The translations under genes and the position numbers were made by a program. The notes under the pieces were generated by a model. That model was not told the DNA's origin. It saw only the letters and a list, made by a program, of their open reading frames with translations, and searched no databases. Below, one piece after another: positions 1 through 10,726 of a DNA stretch of 64,000 nt. The stretch spans positions 496,001 through 560,000 of the forward strand of contig JAPEHQ010000025.1 of the NCBI GenBank assembly GCA_027405735.1, read 5' to 3'. This DNA is from Mucor racemosus. Lineage: Eukaryota; Mucoromycota; Mucoromycetes; Mucorales; Mucoraceae. Every line of letters starts with the position of its first letter. Position 1 is the first letter of the stretch.

Positions 1-111
1 ACTATTTATAAAAATTACATTTCAATATGAGTTAGAAATGGAATTGGCTTCAAAATTGGCTGTTTAATATCCTCGAAAACCGACAATTATCAAGCGTTTT
101 TAGTATGTAAT

Positions 112-235
112 TCCACCGCACATGGTTTACGTTGTGCTACATGAAGCGTTATTCTAGGAGTTTTATGTATATTAAGTCTTCACATTAAATAATAATAAGT
201 AGTAAATTGTATCAACTACGTTCTACCCTATAAAA
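112..235 (+). repeat. Copy of a short poly(A)-ending retroposon tail, also at 60290-60405
   Basis: This stretch and 60290-60405 share a near-identical run: the word ttacgttgtgctacatga, then ttaagtcttcacattaaat, then a ctacgttctaccctA(n) end. A poly(A) terminus on both copies suggests the 3' end of a SINE or 5'-truncated LINE. At the second site it lies directly after a tRNA-derived SINE. Confidence 0.55.
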
Positions 236-249
236 AAATAAAGATTAAT

Positions 250-540
250 GATTTATCAAAAAGTAAAACGTATGAAATTAACCAAATAAAAAAGTACCAT
301 TTTATTATGAGCTTCTCGATAGAGTTTACTGTATATACTAATTGGATGAGTGTATTAAATGTGATTGATAACATAATTAGAATAAATATATGGAAATTGT
401 ATGGATATACTGGAATCATGCTTCAATGATTCAATAGTAGCATGATGATAGATACATGGAATATAGCCTTGTTTTATTTTTATGTAAAACATTATGGTTT
501 GATAGATCTCCTAAATTGGTAGTCCAGCAATTCTAATTTG
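250..540 (+). repeat. Dispersed repeat family P, copy 1
   Basis: About 290 bp is shared with 50265-50560 (same strand), with 55150-55440 (opposite strand, inside the hAT element) and, as a short piece, with 55985-56095. Shared landmarks are cgtatgaaattaa, attggatgagtgtattaaa, tggaatcatgctt and tagtagcatgatgat. It has no coding capacity. The length would suit a solo LTR, but I could not define termini or a target duplication. Confidence 0.6.
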
Positions 541-599
541 GATAGATCGATTAAAAACTTCAAGGCTTCATATCTTTACAAAACATTAAGCTATACTAG

Positions 600-1210
600 C
601 ACTTCTTAATAATAAAACTTACTTTTTTTGAAGAGCTCTATAACATATTTTGATATAAAAAAATTCTGACCACTTTTATTTTTTTTCATTTTTCTAATCT
701 TTTTGTAGTAGATGTCAAAACATTTGTTATATCGAGCAGCATATTTTTTATTTGTGATATAGAGTTTAACGAGCTCTATCGGATGCAATTTAGTTCTTTC
801 TAAAATATTAATTTTTCGTGGAGATATCCTCAAAAATGTGTACGAAAGACTTTCGTCGGTTTTGATTTCAATTTTTCCCCTGCATACCCTCATCCCAAAT
901 TCTAAATTTGAAAAAAATTTGACAAAAATCGCGTTTTCTTTGCGAAAAATGCAGCTAAAAGGTTCAGTAAGGGATTGATCGATAGATATTTTTTTTTGCA
1001 TTATTTCAATTACTTATATTTAAAACATACTTATAAAAAGTGATGTGTATCTTCAAAAAACCTCCAAAACTTCAATTGCAATTTACGCAAAATTTAATGT
1101 AAAACACTTGTCTGGATTTTGTTTACATAGATGCAAAATCCAAAACTGTACAAAAGACATTTAGTATGCTAGTTCAAGTTATTTCGCAATAGATGAGCTT
1201 TTAAACGAAT
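600..1210 (-). repeat. Dispersed repeat family Q, copy 1
   Basis: On the minus strand this matches 21770-22380 over most of its length, and more weakly 32.3-33.0, 41.0-41.7, 50.7-51.0 and 56.2-56.6 kb. The minus strand has a 131-codon open frame (1001-606) whose peptide includes SPRKINILERTKL. The copy at 21980-22267 encodes SPRKINIFKKTKL, but the two copies slip frame relative to each other. I therefore regard it as a decayed repeat, possibly with an ancient coding segment. Confidence 0.55.
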
Positions 1211-1309
1211 TTCTTTTTTTGATTATTTTTGGTCAGTTTTGCAAATCAATTTTAGGACTCAGTTATCATAGGTTATAAGCTGTAATACGAACTATTATTT
1301 TGATTATTT

Positions 1310-1413
1310 TAAGCATTCCCCTTCGCCGTTTTTTGAGGTCCACCACTCCGCGATGTGTCCCTCATCCATAATATTTGAATAAATAAAATATTAATCTACA
1401 AAAAAAAAAAAAA
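1310..1413 (+). mobile_element. Short poly(A) retroposon with 16-bp target-site duplication
   Basis: A segment of about 104 bp ending in A(14) is flanked by two exact copies of attattttgattattt (1294-1309 and 1414-1429). It is far less AT-rich than its surroundings at its 5' end (ccccttcgccg, ccaccactccgcg). The poly(A) tail and long direct repeat are the signature of LINE-type target-primed reverse transcription. This is probably a severely 5'-truncated LINE or a SINE. The tctacA(n) end resembles that of the insertion at 11887-12690. Confidence 0.75.
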
Positions 1414-3455
1414 ATTATTTTGATTATTTCAACAAAAAATATTAATTTCTCGCTGAAACGAAAAATGAAGAGTAGCTTTTGATTAGCTGCATCCTGTATC
1501 GTATTTAAGCTAAAAGTAAAGTCCACTACGGGAAACATAATGTAAAAATATGTTAAATAATGTAAAAAATCCATATTAACGTTATTAATATGTACATAAA
1601 TGTAATTAAATGATATCATTTATTTACATTATTCTAATGTTATCATGATTTTTTTTTAGTTAAATAATGTTACAAATCAAAAATTACATTACTTCATGAT
1701 AACATGTATCATGTACTTACTTTTTTTTCCATAGCGACCTAACATAATTTTTTCCAACTGAAAATACTTTAATAAGCTCTGTAAAGTTTTAAAAACAGCT
1801 AATGTACAATTACTATTCATACTGTAAGGATATAAGATATATATAAATGCCTTGACTTCCAAGCAGTTTAAAAACTGCTAATTTAATTTGAGGCAATTAA
1901 ATCTCATCTGTTCATTCAATTTCCACCAAATGCGAAATTTTAAAAAACAAATACGCTGTGGAAGCTAAAAAGTCGCGCAAAAAATGACGGTAAATCTGAA
2001 TTTAAACCCACAATCATATACAAACAAATATATTCAATTAAATGTCCTTTGTAGCCTTCAAAAAGCTGTAAATTTAGATGTCTTTTGCAAGAAAAGTTCT
2101 CTGCAATTTGTTTTGACAAACCTTCAAAATCTGGAAATATTTGATAGGAGTTGAAGTCAAAAAAAAAAAAAAACAGGGTTATGGTTTGTCATCTCAATTA
2201 CTCAATTGAAAATTAGTATTTTTTTAGAAACTAAAAACTAAATTGTAGCTATTGCTGTTGACTGTAATTTTTTTAAGACAATAACTTGCTTCATCAAATT
2301 GATTGAAGAGGTATTAATGCTTTAAAGGTTCTTTGAGTGTATTATTGACTACAGGATCTGAGAATTTATTTTATCTTTTTGTAACGTTGATGAATTATAC
2401 GCACTAAAAATTGATAAACAGCTTTAGTAATGATTACAACAAATAATTACCTATTGAAATCAAAAATTATGCTTGCTTTTCTGATATTTTTGAATTTTTT
2501 GAGTGGTCATATCTTGAGTTAGAAAGCAGATAATAACATATGAATACCATCATAGTCTTCACAACAGCAAGTTGCATTAGAATTTATGATCACTCAAACA
2601 TAAAAAAATATTCATAGGAAAAAGTTGTGAAAAAATGAATAAAATTATTTTCTGGAGTGTAACGTTTCTCGAATTACAAAAATCTTTTTGGTCGACAATC
2701 ATGCTTCACAACAGCATGAATTTTTCTAGATTGCTAATCCCTGCTCATATCGTCAAAGACGAAATAATTCTGACTAAAATCCAAACTAAGATTTAATATA
2801 CTATCAATGAAATTCGAAAATTTTTTATTAATATAAGTGTTGCAATAGATTATTTTTCTCTCGAGAATTGAATACTAGAAAGGAGCCATTGGTCCATGAA
2901 TGCCTTTTCAAAAGCCAGTTTAACCTTAGTCAGTTTATTTCTTAACTTTTTGAAAATAATATCAGTTTCTTGCTATATTCCTGATATCCAGTTGTAAAAA
3001 ACGATCGAAAAACGATTAATAAACTAGTGATTGAGGTTGAAAATCATACTGTATAAATATCGCTAGTTAATATACGAAATTTGTACCAGCTATAGCTTCA
3101 AGGGTTCCCTTTCCCTTCAATTACATAAGTATACAGGTCTTTCAGTGAAACATTGACCAATTGATTTATAAGAAAACGTCAAATGTACCTTTTTTATATA
3201 TACACAATAGTTCAATCAGAAGTTTGTTTTGCCCTGTTTTGGTAAATCCAATATGTACGTGTAATATAAATATTTAACTATTTATAATTAAATCTAAATA
3301 ATATGTATTCAGTCATATTCTCAATTTAAATAGTCAAGATATTCTATTTGACAATGGGAAAAATGCATACATTCGTACACATACTCGGGGATTATTTTCA
3401 AAAGATAGTAACTTGAAATCGAGAAAACTACAATTTCCCTTTCTTTATTCAAGCA

Positions 3456-6390
3456 ATGCAACTAACCAACAATTCTAATGAAAACGATTCAAGCAAATAT
3501 TCTGCTTCAAAATTACAAAAAATGACACCTGGACGCCATCAAAGCCCAGGATTTAATTCACATGCAAATTTCCTGCATGCTAATCCCAGCATAGATCCAC
3601 ACAATGCACCACCATTACCCAGTTATTTATGTAGACCATATCAGCCAGGGCTTCGATCCATTGCACCTAGTCCTATGATGATGCGTGGTAGCCCATCTAT
3701 TCCAGGCGCTTACCCATCACCACGATTCATTAATAACAATGGAAACATACCTTATACCCACCGAAAACCTGTAGAAAGGTCAAACACACACAAGAAAAAA
3801 GTGCCATTATTTCAGGGCAATTTTGTTCTCGATTGTCCTGTACCAACTAGACTCATGGAAGCAAGTGCTCGAAAAGAAAAGGAATTCAGTATGATGAGAT
3901 ATTCAGCAGTTACTTGTGATCCAGATGATTTTGCCGCAAATAATTACACTCTGCGACCGCAATTAATGAACCGTGAAACAGAACTTTTCATTGTCATGAC
4001 AATGTATAATGTAGGTTGGATTATAGGATGATAAATTGCAAATATTTATGTGTATAAATAGGAAGACGAAGTTTTATTTTGTCGCACAATGCATGGTGTA
4101 ATGAAGAATATTGCACATCTATGTTCAAGGTCTAGATCGAGAGTGTGGGATACAGAAGGTTGGAAAAAAGTAGTGGTTTGTATAGTATCTGATGGTCGAA
4201 AGAAATGTGATCCTCGGGTTATGGATGTTTTGACTACTATGGGAGTATATCAAAAGGGCATTGCAAAGAATATGGTGAATGATAAGCCAGTACAAGCACA
4301 TTTATTTGAGGTACCTATTTATATTGTACATTTAAATTTGGCTAAATTTTTCCACACAAATACAGTATACAACACAAGTTTCAGTAGATTCAGATATGAG
4401 AGTTAGAGGAGCAGAAAAAGGAATTGTACCTGTGCAAGTACTCTTTTGTTTAAAAGAGCAAAATGCCAAAAAGATCAACTCTCACCGTTGGTTTTTTAAT
4501 GCTTTTGGGCCAATTTTGCAACCCAATATTTGTGTGTTACTAGATGTTGGTACTAGACCTGGAAATTCATCCATCTATCATTTATGGAAAGCATTTGATA
4601 CAAACGAAAACGTAGGTGGCGCATGTGGTGAAATTTGTGTTATGAAAGGTACTGCATGTATGGATCTACTCAATCCTTTAGTAGCAGCACAGAACTTTGA
4701 ATACAAAATGTCAAATATTCTGGATAAACCATTAGAGTCAGTTTTTGGTTATATTTCTGTTTTACCAGGCGCCTTTTCAGCTTATCGATATGCTGCATTA
4801 CAGAATGATGCCAATGGTGTAGGGCCATTACAAAAGTACTTTTTAGGTGAAAAACATTCTGATACAGATGATGCAGATATATTTACTGCAAATATGTATT
4901 TAGCAGAGGATCGAATATTATGCTTTGAACTAATAGCTAAAAAACATCAAAAATGGGTGCTGAAATATGTGCAAACGGCATTTGGTGAAACAGATTGTCC
5001 AGATCAATTACCAGAATTCATTTCTCAACGTCGTCGATGGCTTAATGGAAGTTTCTTTGCTGCAGTGTACTCTCAATGTCATTTTCCTCGTATTTGGAGT
5101 ACAAATCATTCAGTAGGAAGAAAAATTACTCTGTCTATTGAGTTTTTTTTTAACTTTTTAAATCTTGTATTCAGTTGGTTAGGCATGGTGGGTAAATAAT
5201 GATATAGCGAATCATTTATATCTAAATTGTAAATTGTAGGCAAACTTTTATTTGACATTTTATTTTGTAACAAAATCACTTGCTTCACCAGAAATGGATC
5301 CCTTTGGAAATGGTTGGGGCGATTGTATCTTCTTGTCATTGAGATATCTCTATACATTCTTGTTTATTGCTTCCTTTATATGTTCAATGGGAAATAGACC
5401 TCAGGGGTAAAATGCAATTTATAATGTGTATAGACATATAAACTGAAGGTTATTGCATATAGATCAAAGTGGATGTTTATTATATCCGTAATTGCTTATG
5501 GCTTGATTATGATGTATACTTCATTTGCTGGTGGTTGGTTAGCTTTCAAAGGTTTCCAAGAAGGAATGAATACACCAGGATGGGATCCAAGTAATACTTT
5601 AGGCAATTTTAGTCTATTACTGAGTCAAACTGGATTTAGAAATGTTGTGATTTCGTTATTGGCTACATATGGTTTGTATATTATTGCAAGTATACTTTAT
5701 CTTGATCCTTGGCATATGGTTACTAGTTTCCCTCAATACTTGTTTTTGCTACCAACTTATGTCAATATATTGAACGTTTATGCCTTTTGTAATATACATG
5801 ATGTTAGGTAATGTAATTAATCATTACATTCTCAAATAGAAACTAATGTAAACAAACCAAAAAAAAAAAAAAAAGTTGGGGAACAAAGGGTGATAATGCT
5901 ACACCTATGGATTTGGGTGTTGCTAGTAAAGCAATGATAACAGAGAAAGGCGTTGAAGCTGTCGAAGTCGAATTAGAAGATGGTATAGATGCAACCGACA
6001 GAGATTATGATGAAGCGTTGGACAGTTTAATGATGAAACCAGAAGCAGTAAGAGAGGTAAATCTACAAACATTGTAGCTTACTGTTAGATTATTAACATA
6101 TTAAATAGAGTCGAGCACCCAAAACCAAACAAGATGATTATTATCGAGGTTTCCGAACTCGTTTAGTTCTAACATGGATTGGCTGCAATGCAATGCTTGT
6201 AGCATTTGTTACAAGCGGTAGTTTCCAATCACTTTTGCCAAATAGCGAGCAAACACAATTACCAGATGATTATTCCAATGCCATTGGAACTGCATATACG
6301 GGTTTCATTTTATGGATGGTTGCAGCTATGGCTGCATTTAGGTTTATTGGAAGTTTGCTATACCTTATTTTACGGTGCTTTAATTTGTAA
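3456..6390 (+). CDS. Chitin synthase (class I-III type), 7 exons
   Basis: Membrane glycosyltransferase that polymerises UDP-GlcNAc into chitin for the cell wall. Exons: 3456-4010, 4062-4310, 4366-5187, 5240-5406, 5463-5807, 5876-6056, 6109-6390. Introns are 51-68 bp and phases join exactly, giving about 866 residues, the usual size for the class. The first 140 residues are Pro/Asn/Ser-rich and disordered. The catalytic region has [13 protein letters not shown] across the first junction, [10 protein letters not shown], and the acceptor-binding QRRRW signature near residue 489 (QRRRWLNGS). Hydrophobic segments follow from about residue 520 (ANFYLTFYF, the [12 protein letters not shown] region, the last exon), as expected of the C-terminal membrane domain. 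The protein ends [17 protein letters not shown], typical of the family. Gamma-SNAP follows 335 bp downstream on the same strand. The family is certain; the exact class is not. Confidence 0.96.
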
Positions 6391-6725
6391 TCCATGTAGT
6401 TGTTTGATTTCATCTATTTTGCTACTAATACTCATTAAAATCCCAAATAAAAAATATTTTGATGTATTCTAATAAATGGCAAATAGTATTAGCAATAAAT
6501 AAAGACTTTTTATGCTAGAGATGTTGAGTAAAAATCCTTTAGTTTCTGCATGTCAATAATCTGCTGCCACACAAAAAGGATGCGCCGGTTCTATTCAATA
6601 TCCGATGAGAATATCAACTCGCACACACCTATTTGGCTTTATAAACAAACACACATTTGTTCATAGTTATACTTTTGATTATTTCTTCTTCTTTTTTCAT
6701 ATTTTATACCTTGATTCCTTAAAAA
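6391..6725. other. Intergenic region between chitin synthase and gamma-SNAP
   Basis: 335 bp hold the chitin synthase 3' region (aataaa-like words near 6444 and 6497) and the gamma-SNAP promoter. A pyrimidine-rich tract (about 6680-6700) lies just ahead of the start codon. No other element is visible. Confidence 0.5.
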
Positions 6726-8254
6726 ATGGACGCTGAACAAATTCGAGACGGTGTCAAATACATGCAACAAGGCGATAAAGCGTAAGCTAAGCAACATACA
6801 TTATAAACACTTTATTTATGTTTATGCTTTTCCGCATTTTTGTATATCATAGCGCTTCCAAAGGTTTATTTAGAAAACCTGACTGGGATGTAGCTGCTAG
6901 CTATTATGAACGTGCAGGTAATATAAAATTAAACTAAACAGCCGAGAAAAACATTAATAGACATCAGCTGAACCTTGTTTTTCATTACAACAGCTACCGC
7001 TTTCAAAATTGCAAAGTCTTACGATCAAGCTGTACAGGCATATGTAAAAGCTTCCGAGGCTCTTTCAAAATCTGATGCGTTAGTATTGAATTCACTGTTT
7101 GTTGATGTTTAATATTTTAACTTCTTTTTTTATAGCATCCATTTAGCAGGAAAAGCTCTCGAAAATGCAGCATTTATCTTGGCACAAAATTTAAACCAGC
7201 CTCAGCGTGCGGCTGAAGCCTATCAACGTGCTAGCAACTATTTCATGACACAAGGTATGTTTCAAGTTAATTTGAAAGGAGCACTTACTAATGAAATCTT
7301 TAGGAAGTATCGATAGAGCTGCTGAGCAATTGGAAAAGGCAGGAAGGTAAAATTTGATTTATGCTTTTTATTTGGGTTTTACGTTATTAATCCAAGGAAA
7401 CAGAGCACTTGAAAATGTCGATGTCAATGCGTCATACGATATGTACAGTAAGGCATGCTCTTTGTACGAACAAGAAGATAGAGGAAGATTTGCTGTTGAT
7501 ATATTTAAAAAAGCTATTTCATTATTAATCAGAAACAAAAAGCAAGTAGATTATATTATAGTTTTTAGCTAAAAATTAACAACAAAATACTTTTTTTTTT
7601 TTTAGATACGATAAAGCAATTGACATGCTGAAACGTGAATCTGTCATTCTTCAAAAATTTACTGCTAGATCTCATTTGTATAAAGCCAATTTGAGTATTC
7701 TTATTTTAATTTTTGCTATTGGAGATGATGTTGAGGCAGGCAAACAATTCAGTCATATGTGTGGGTAAGAAAAGAGCATCTAAACATGAATTCGGTTGTA
7801 CGATTATCCCTAACTGTTATATTTGATACATAGAAATGATGCAGGGTTTGCACAAAGTGAAGAAGCAGAAATTGCAGAGGATTTGCTGAAAGCCTATGAA
7901 CAAAGAGATCAGGAACTATTAGTAAAGACTACAAGATTACAACATGTCACATTCTTGGATAATGAAGTTGTCAAGTTGGCTCGTATGTTGAGAGTTCCTG
8001 GTGAAGTTTTGTCTCCCACTAGTCCTAGTAGACATGAACTTAATAGTAATAACAGTAATATTAGACCTCCTGGTCAATATCAAGGTGCTGCAGATAATAG
8101 TAATGTTCGTGGAATGTCTCATGCTCAAGCTAGAGCCGAATTATATAGTCGTCCTGGTCCACCTCCTGCTGCTAATGATGATTTAAATAAGGGATTTTCT
8201 AATATGAAAGTACAAGATAATTTTGATGACGATGATGAAGAGGGATTAAGATAA
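6726..8254 (+). CDS. NAPG: Gamma-SNAP, soluble NSF attachment protein; 8 exons
   Basis: SNAP adaptors bind assembled SNARE bundles and recruit the NSF ATPase, which disassembles them for another round of membrane fusion. Exons: 6726-6781, 6853-6917, 6994-7078, 7136-7254, 7304-7346, 7404-7541, 7606-7764, 7834-8254, giving 361 residues. The protein is a helical TPR-like solenoid with family words KPDWDVAASYYERA, AAEAYQRASNYF, AAEQLEKAGRALENVD and LLKAYEQRDQELL. It resembles gamma- rather than alpha-SNAP: the order of repeats, the ALENVD segment and the acidic DDDDEEGLR tail all match. Intron 6 must use a GC donor (GCAAGT at 7542), because the nearby GT choice runs into a stop. The C-terminal 70 residues before the acidic tail are a Ser/Asn/Pro-rich linker, making it longer than animal gamma-SNAP (about 312 aa). 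Confidence 0.93.
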
Positions 8255-8813
8255 ATTACATTAATAAATATGTGAAATTGGAGTTAATATCTTGCTCGGT
8301 ATTTGTAAATACTCCATTAAAATGCTCTTTTTATGAACAATATATAAGAACAATCAAGAACTAGATTATTTGCTTGCCTATATACATGAATATTTGCTTT
8401 TGAATAATGCTTGACAGCAAGGAACTAATTCATATAGGCATTTATTGCAAATAAATCATACTTGTATATGCATCTACTAATGATTTTTCAGTGTGGATAT
8501 CAACTAGATATTGATCATCTTTTCTTTTCTATTTTAATTAATTTTATAGCGAAATCCAATAAATATGGTTATTAAAAAACGCCAGAGACAGGCATACAGC
8601 CATAATAATATGCAAATAAACCCTGCAGTTTCAGCATATTTTGGAAAAAAAAATATGATGATAGTAGCTATACCGAAGATAATAAAAATACGTTTTTCAC
8701 ATGAATATTTACGTTATACCAAAGCTATCGAGGAACAATTTCATGTGAAATTACATAATTCTGTAAACAGATGCATGGTCGATAAGCAGAATATCAATGA
8801 ACTTTACAATCAA
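8255..8813. other. Non-coding region downstream of gamma-SNAP
   Basis: AT-rich sequence without a recognisable gene. An open frame from 8565 runs into the antisense of the truncated gene ending at 8814 and resembles nothing I know. The junction between ordinary AT-rich sequence and the more GC-rich truncated gene lies near 8815-8850 and may be a breakpoint. Confidence 0.5.
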
Positions 8814-9980
8814 CTAATGAATGCAACTGATGCCGAGGATAAATTGATGCTTTCTAGAGGCACGATCGAGAATTTCTTCACCTTCCTTGAGAGCCTTGCC
8901 CTTGTCCAAACAGAAAACCATCCCCACGGTCTGTTGCTTCCCTTGATGTTGCTGCTGAGGAATGATTGTGATAAAGCAATCCGCAAAGTTCAGGTTACGC
9001 ATGTCTTGGCCTTGTAGGAGCATATGTTGGCGAGCAGAAATGGAGAACATCTCCCGAAGATTTGTCCTGCTGGCGGACAACCAGAGAATTTTGAGCATCC
9101 TAATGAGTTGGCCAGGCTTGTACAAATCCCGAATCACGCAATGGGCGTTTCTGTCTGCAGATGTCTGCATTTGACCATAGACGAGGCTACGCTCAAATTG
9201 CTTAAAGAGATTTTTTAGGCCCTTGTCGTCCTTAGGAGATGGCCATTCAATGGATTGGTGTCGGCGTTGATAATCATGGAGGAACGTAAGAGCCTTTCGG
9301 CACTGCTTGACAGCTTCAATGCCAATGGGGACTTCAACGAGCTTATATGTTCCTGCTTGACTGTAAGGGGCAGCGTCTGTCACTAATTTAAATCAAACAT
9401 GAGTTTAGTAAGGTTGCAAGCAGTAATTAGCATGTTTTTTCTTACATTGCGGCAAGATGGTGGAGCTTGGCCCGGCTTCATTTCGCAAGTACATCTGCGT
9501 CCTTGCGTCGGCTCCAATACGGATATTACGGACATATCTACGCAAGAGGACAAATCCTTGGAAGAGAGCAATAGTCTTTAGAAAAGGACCAATAGTGTAC
9601 ATGTTAGGGCCCTCATAATTTTCACTACAGAAGGTCTAACATTCAATACAGTTTTAGTATTTCAATTCTAGCAAATGCTTCTTTTGAATTCATACCTCCC
9701 AATAAACAAATGGCAATTTATAAGCCAATGCCGTGGTTGGTCGAACCGATGTAGATAGCTCTTCGAAAGCTGCATTTACCTCAGTCGGAAGCATCGTTAT
9801 GCGATCAGGGATAATAGGGACAGCTTGGGGGACAGCAGCTTGGGGAGGGATAACAGCTTGTGGAGGGATAGTAGATCCCTGAGGGAGAGAAATCTTCTTA
9901 GGGCGCCTACGGCCACGACGAATCTCGGCAGATGGATTTGTTAGATTTCTTTTGGAGGGCTTGGAGGGTTGAGATTTCAA
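8814..9980 (-). pseudogene. Truncated Ndc10/Crypton-like DNA-binding (tyrosine-recombinase-fold) gene, 3 exons
   Basis: Joining 9980-9696, 9635-9446 and 9382-8814 gives 347 residues in one frame. The N-terminus is Pro/Lys-rich and basic (RRGRRRPKK), followed by a conserved-looking helical region (PFLKTIALFQGFVLLRRY, PSPKDDKGLKNLFKQFE, FSISARQHMLLQGQDMRNL, GMVFCLDKGKAL). The helix-rich H-x-LL-x-x-x-D-x-R-N-L pattern and the later V-F-x-x-D-K-G-K strand resemble fungal Ndc10-domain proteins derived from Crypton tyrosine-recombinase transposons. Such proteins continue well beyond this point, so the gene looks cut off shortly after GKALKEGEE. It is GC-richer than its surroundings. The family assignment rests on recalled pattern only; an hmmsearch against Ndc10_II or Crypton profiles would decide. 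Confidence 0.5.
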
Positions 9981-10035
9981 TGTTTGTTGAATAGGAAAAA
10001 AGAAAATTTTGTTGCATAATAGATCAAGTTAAGTT

Positions 10036-10115
10036 TATCGTGAGATCAGAAAACAACGCTCTTTATATATATATATTTATCGTGGGATCAGGAAATGATG
10101 CTCTTTATATATAAA
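10036..10115 (+). repeat. Short tandem duplication upstream of the truncated gene
   Basis: Two imperfect copies of about 40 bp (starting near 10037 and 10078) share atcgtgRgatcaRgaaa followed by gctctttatatata. They lie 60-130 bp ahead of the start of the minus-strand truncated gene and so could be promoter repeats. Nothing more can be said. Confidence 0.55.
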
Positions 10116-10358
10116 TGTTTAAGAAGGTGCTTACGACTGATGAAACGGCACAAGTAATTATGTTTAATTCTCAAATATTCATTGTCACTCTCAAAAATAC
10201 CAATTGTCACAAGTATTTTATTGTCAAAACTTGCCAATACTGTCCTGGTCCCTGCATCAACTTCAGTATTAACAACTCAAAAGCCAACATCGTCCTGTCT
10301 AGCGCCTTCCACATTTGGAAAATACTCGCCCTTTTGAATTATTTATTCGAGTTATGAT

Positions 10359-10428
10359 TAGCATTGGTGTCGAGCCGGGTTTTACCAGCAAAATTTACTA
10401 GTATAAGCTGGACTCGACAGCATCCCTA
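10359..10428. mobile_element. 70-bp hAT-type palindromic MITE, copy 1
   Basis: A 70-bp fold-back sequence starting TAGCATTGGTGTCGAG and ending with the inverted form CTCGACAGCATCCCTA. It is nearly identical, in inverted orientation, to 15071-15140. Flanks gttatgat and gtttatat form an imperfect 8-bp direct repeat. TAG..CTA ends with an 8-bp duplication fit the hAT superfamily. A 46-bp remnant lies at 36721-36766. Confidence 0.75.
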
Positions 10429-10540
10429 GTTTATATGACACATATGCTAAATATGTTAAGACATAGTTTATTGCCATATTTCAACTACGATTTCAGGTAC
10501 ATTTATATATGCAAATACAACAAGAAGTATAGCTTAATTT

Positions 10541-10726
10541 TTGGTAGATAAAAAGCGAGACTCAGTTTTCAAGAAAAAAGCCGTACACTACGACCAAACT
10601 ATGCTTCCCATGGGTATAATGGTCTACAGAGATGGACAGAATAAAAACTTTTGTGCAGATCAGGCGGCCCAGATGGGCAGAGCAATGAGATTAAGGTTTT
10701 TTATTCAATTTACTAAAGTATATTAA
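10541..10726 (+). pseudogene. Coding-like fragment of unknown origin
   Basis: The frame includes HYDQTMLPMGIMVYRDGQ and CADQAAQMGRAMRLR. This composition is clearly more protein-like and GC-rich than the flanking DNA, and the sequence is preceded by a possible splice acceptor (ttggtag). It breaks into repeat sequence at about 10700. I read it as a fragment of a gene, probably from a transposable element, lying beside the truncated gene at 8.8-10.0 kb. I do not recognise the family. Confidence 0.35.

Larger units (their letters stand above)
1..3455. other. Repeat-rich non-coding region upstream of the chitin synthase gene
   Basis: No open reading frame here looks like a conserved protein. About 112-235, 250-540 and 600-1210 match sequences elsewhere in the window (60290-60405, 50265-50560 and 21770-22380) and are described separately. 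A short poly(A) retroposon lies at 1310-1413. From about 1430 to 3455 I see only AT-rich sequence with short A/T runs. The last few hundred bases presumably contain the chitin synthase promoter, but I can point to no specific site. Confidence 0.6.

Noticed and set aside
8565..9017. Plus-strand 150-codon ORF
   Set aside because: Its 3' half is antisense to the truncated Ndc10-like gene, and its 5' half resembles no family and lacks coding-like composition.
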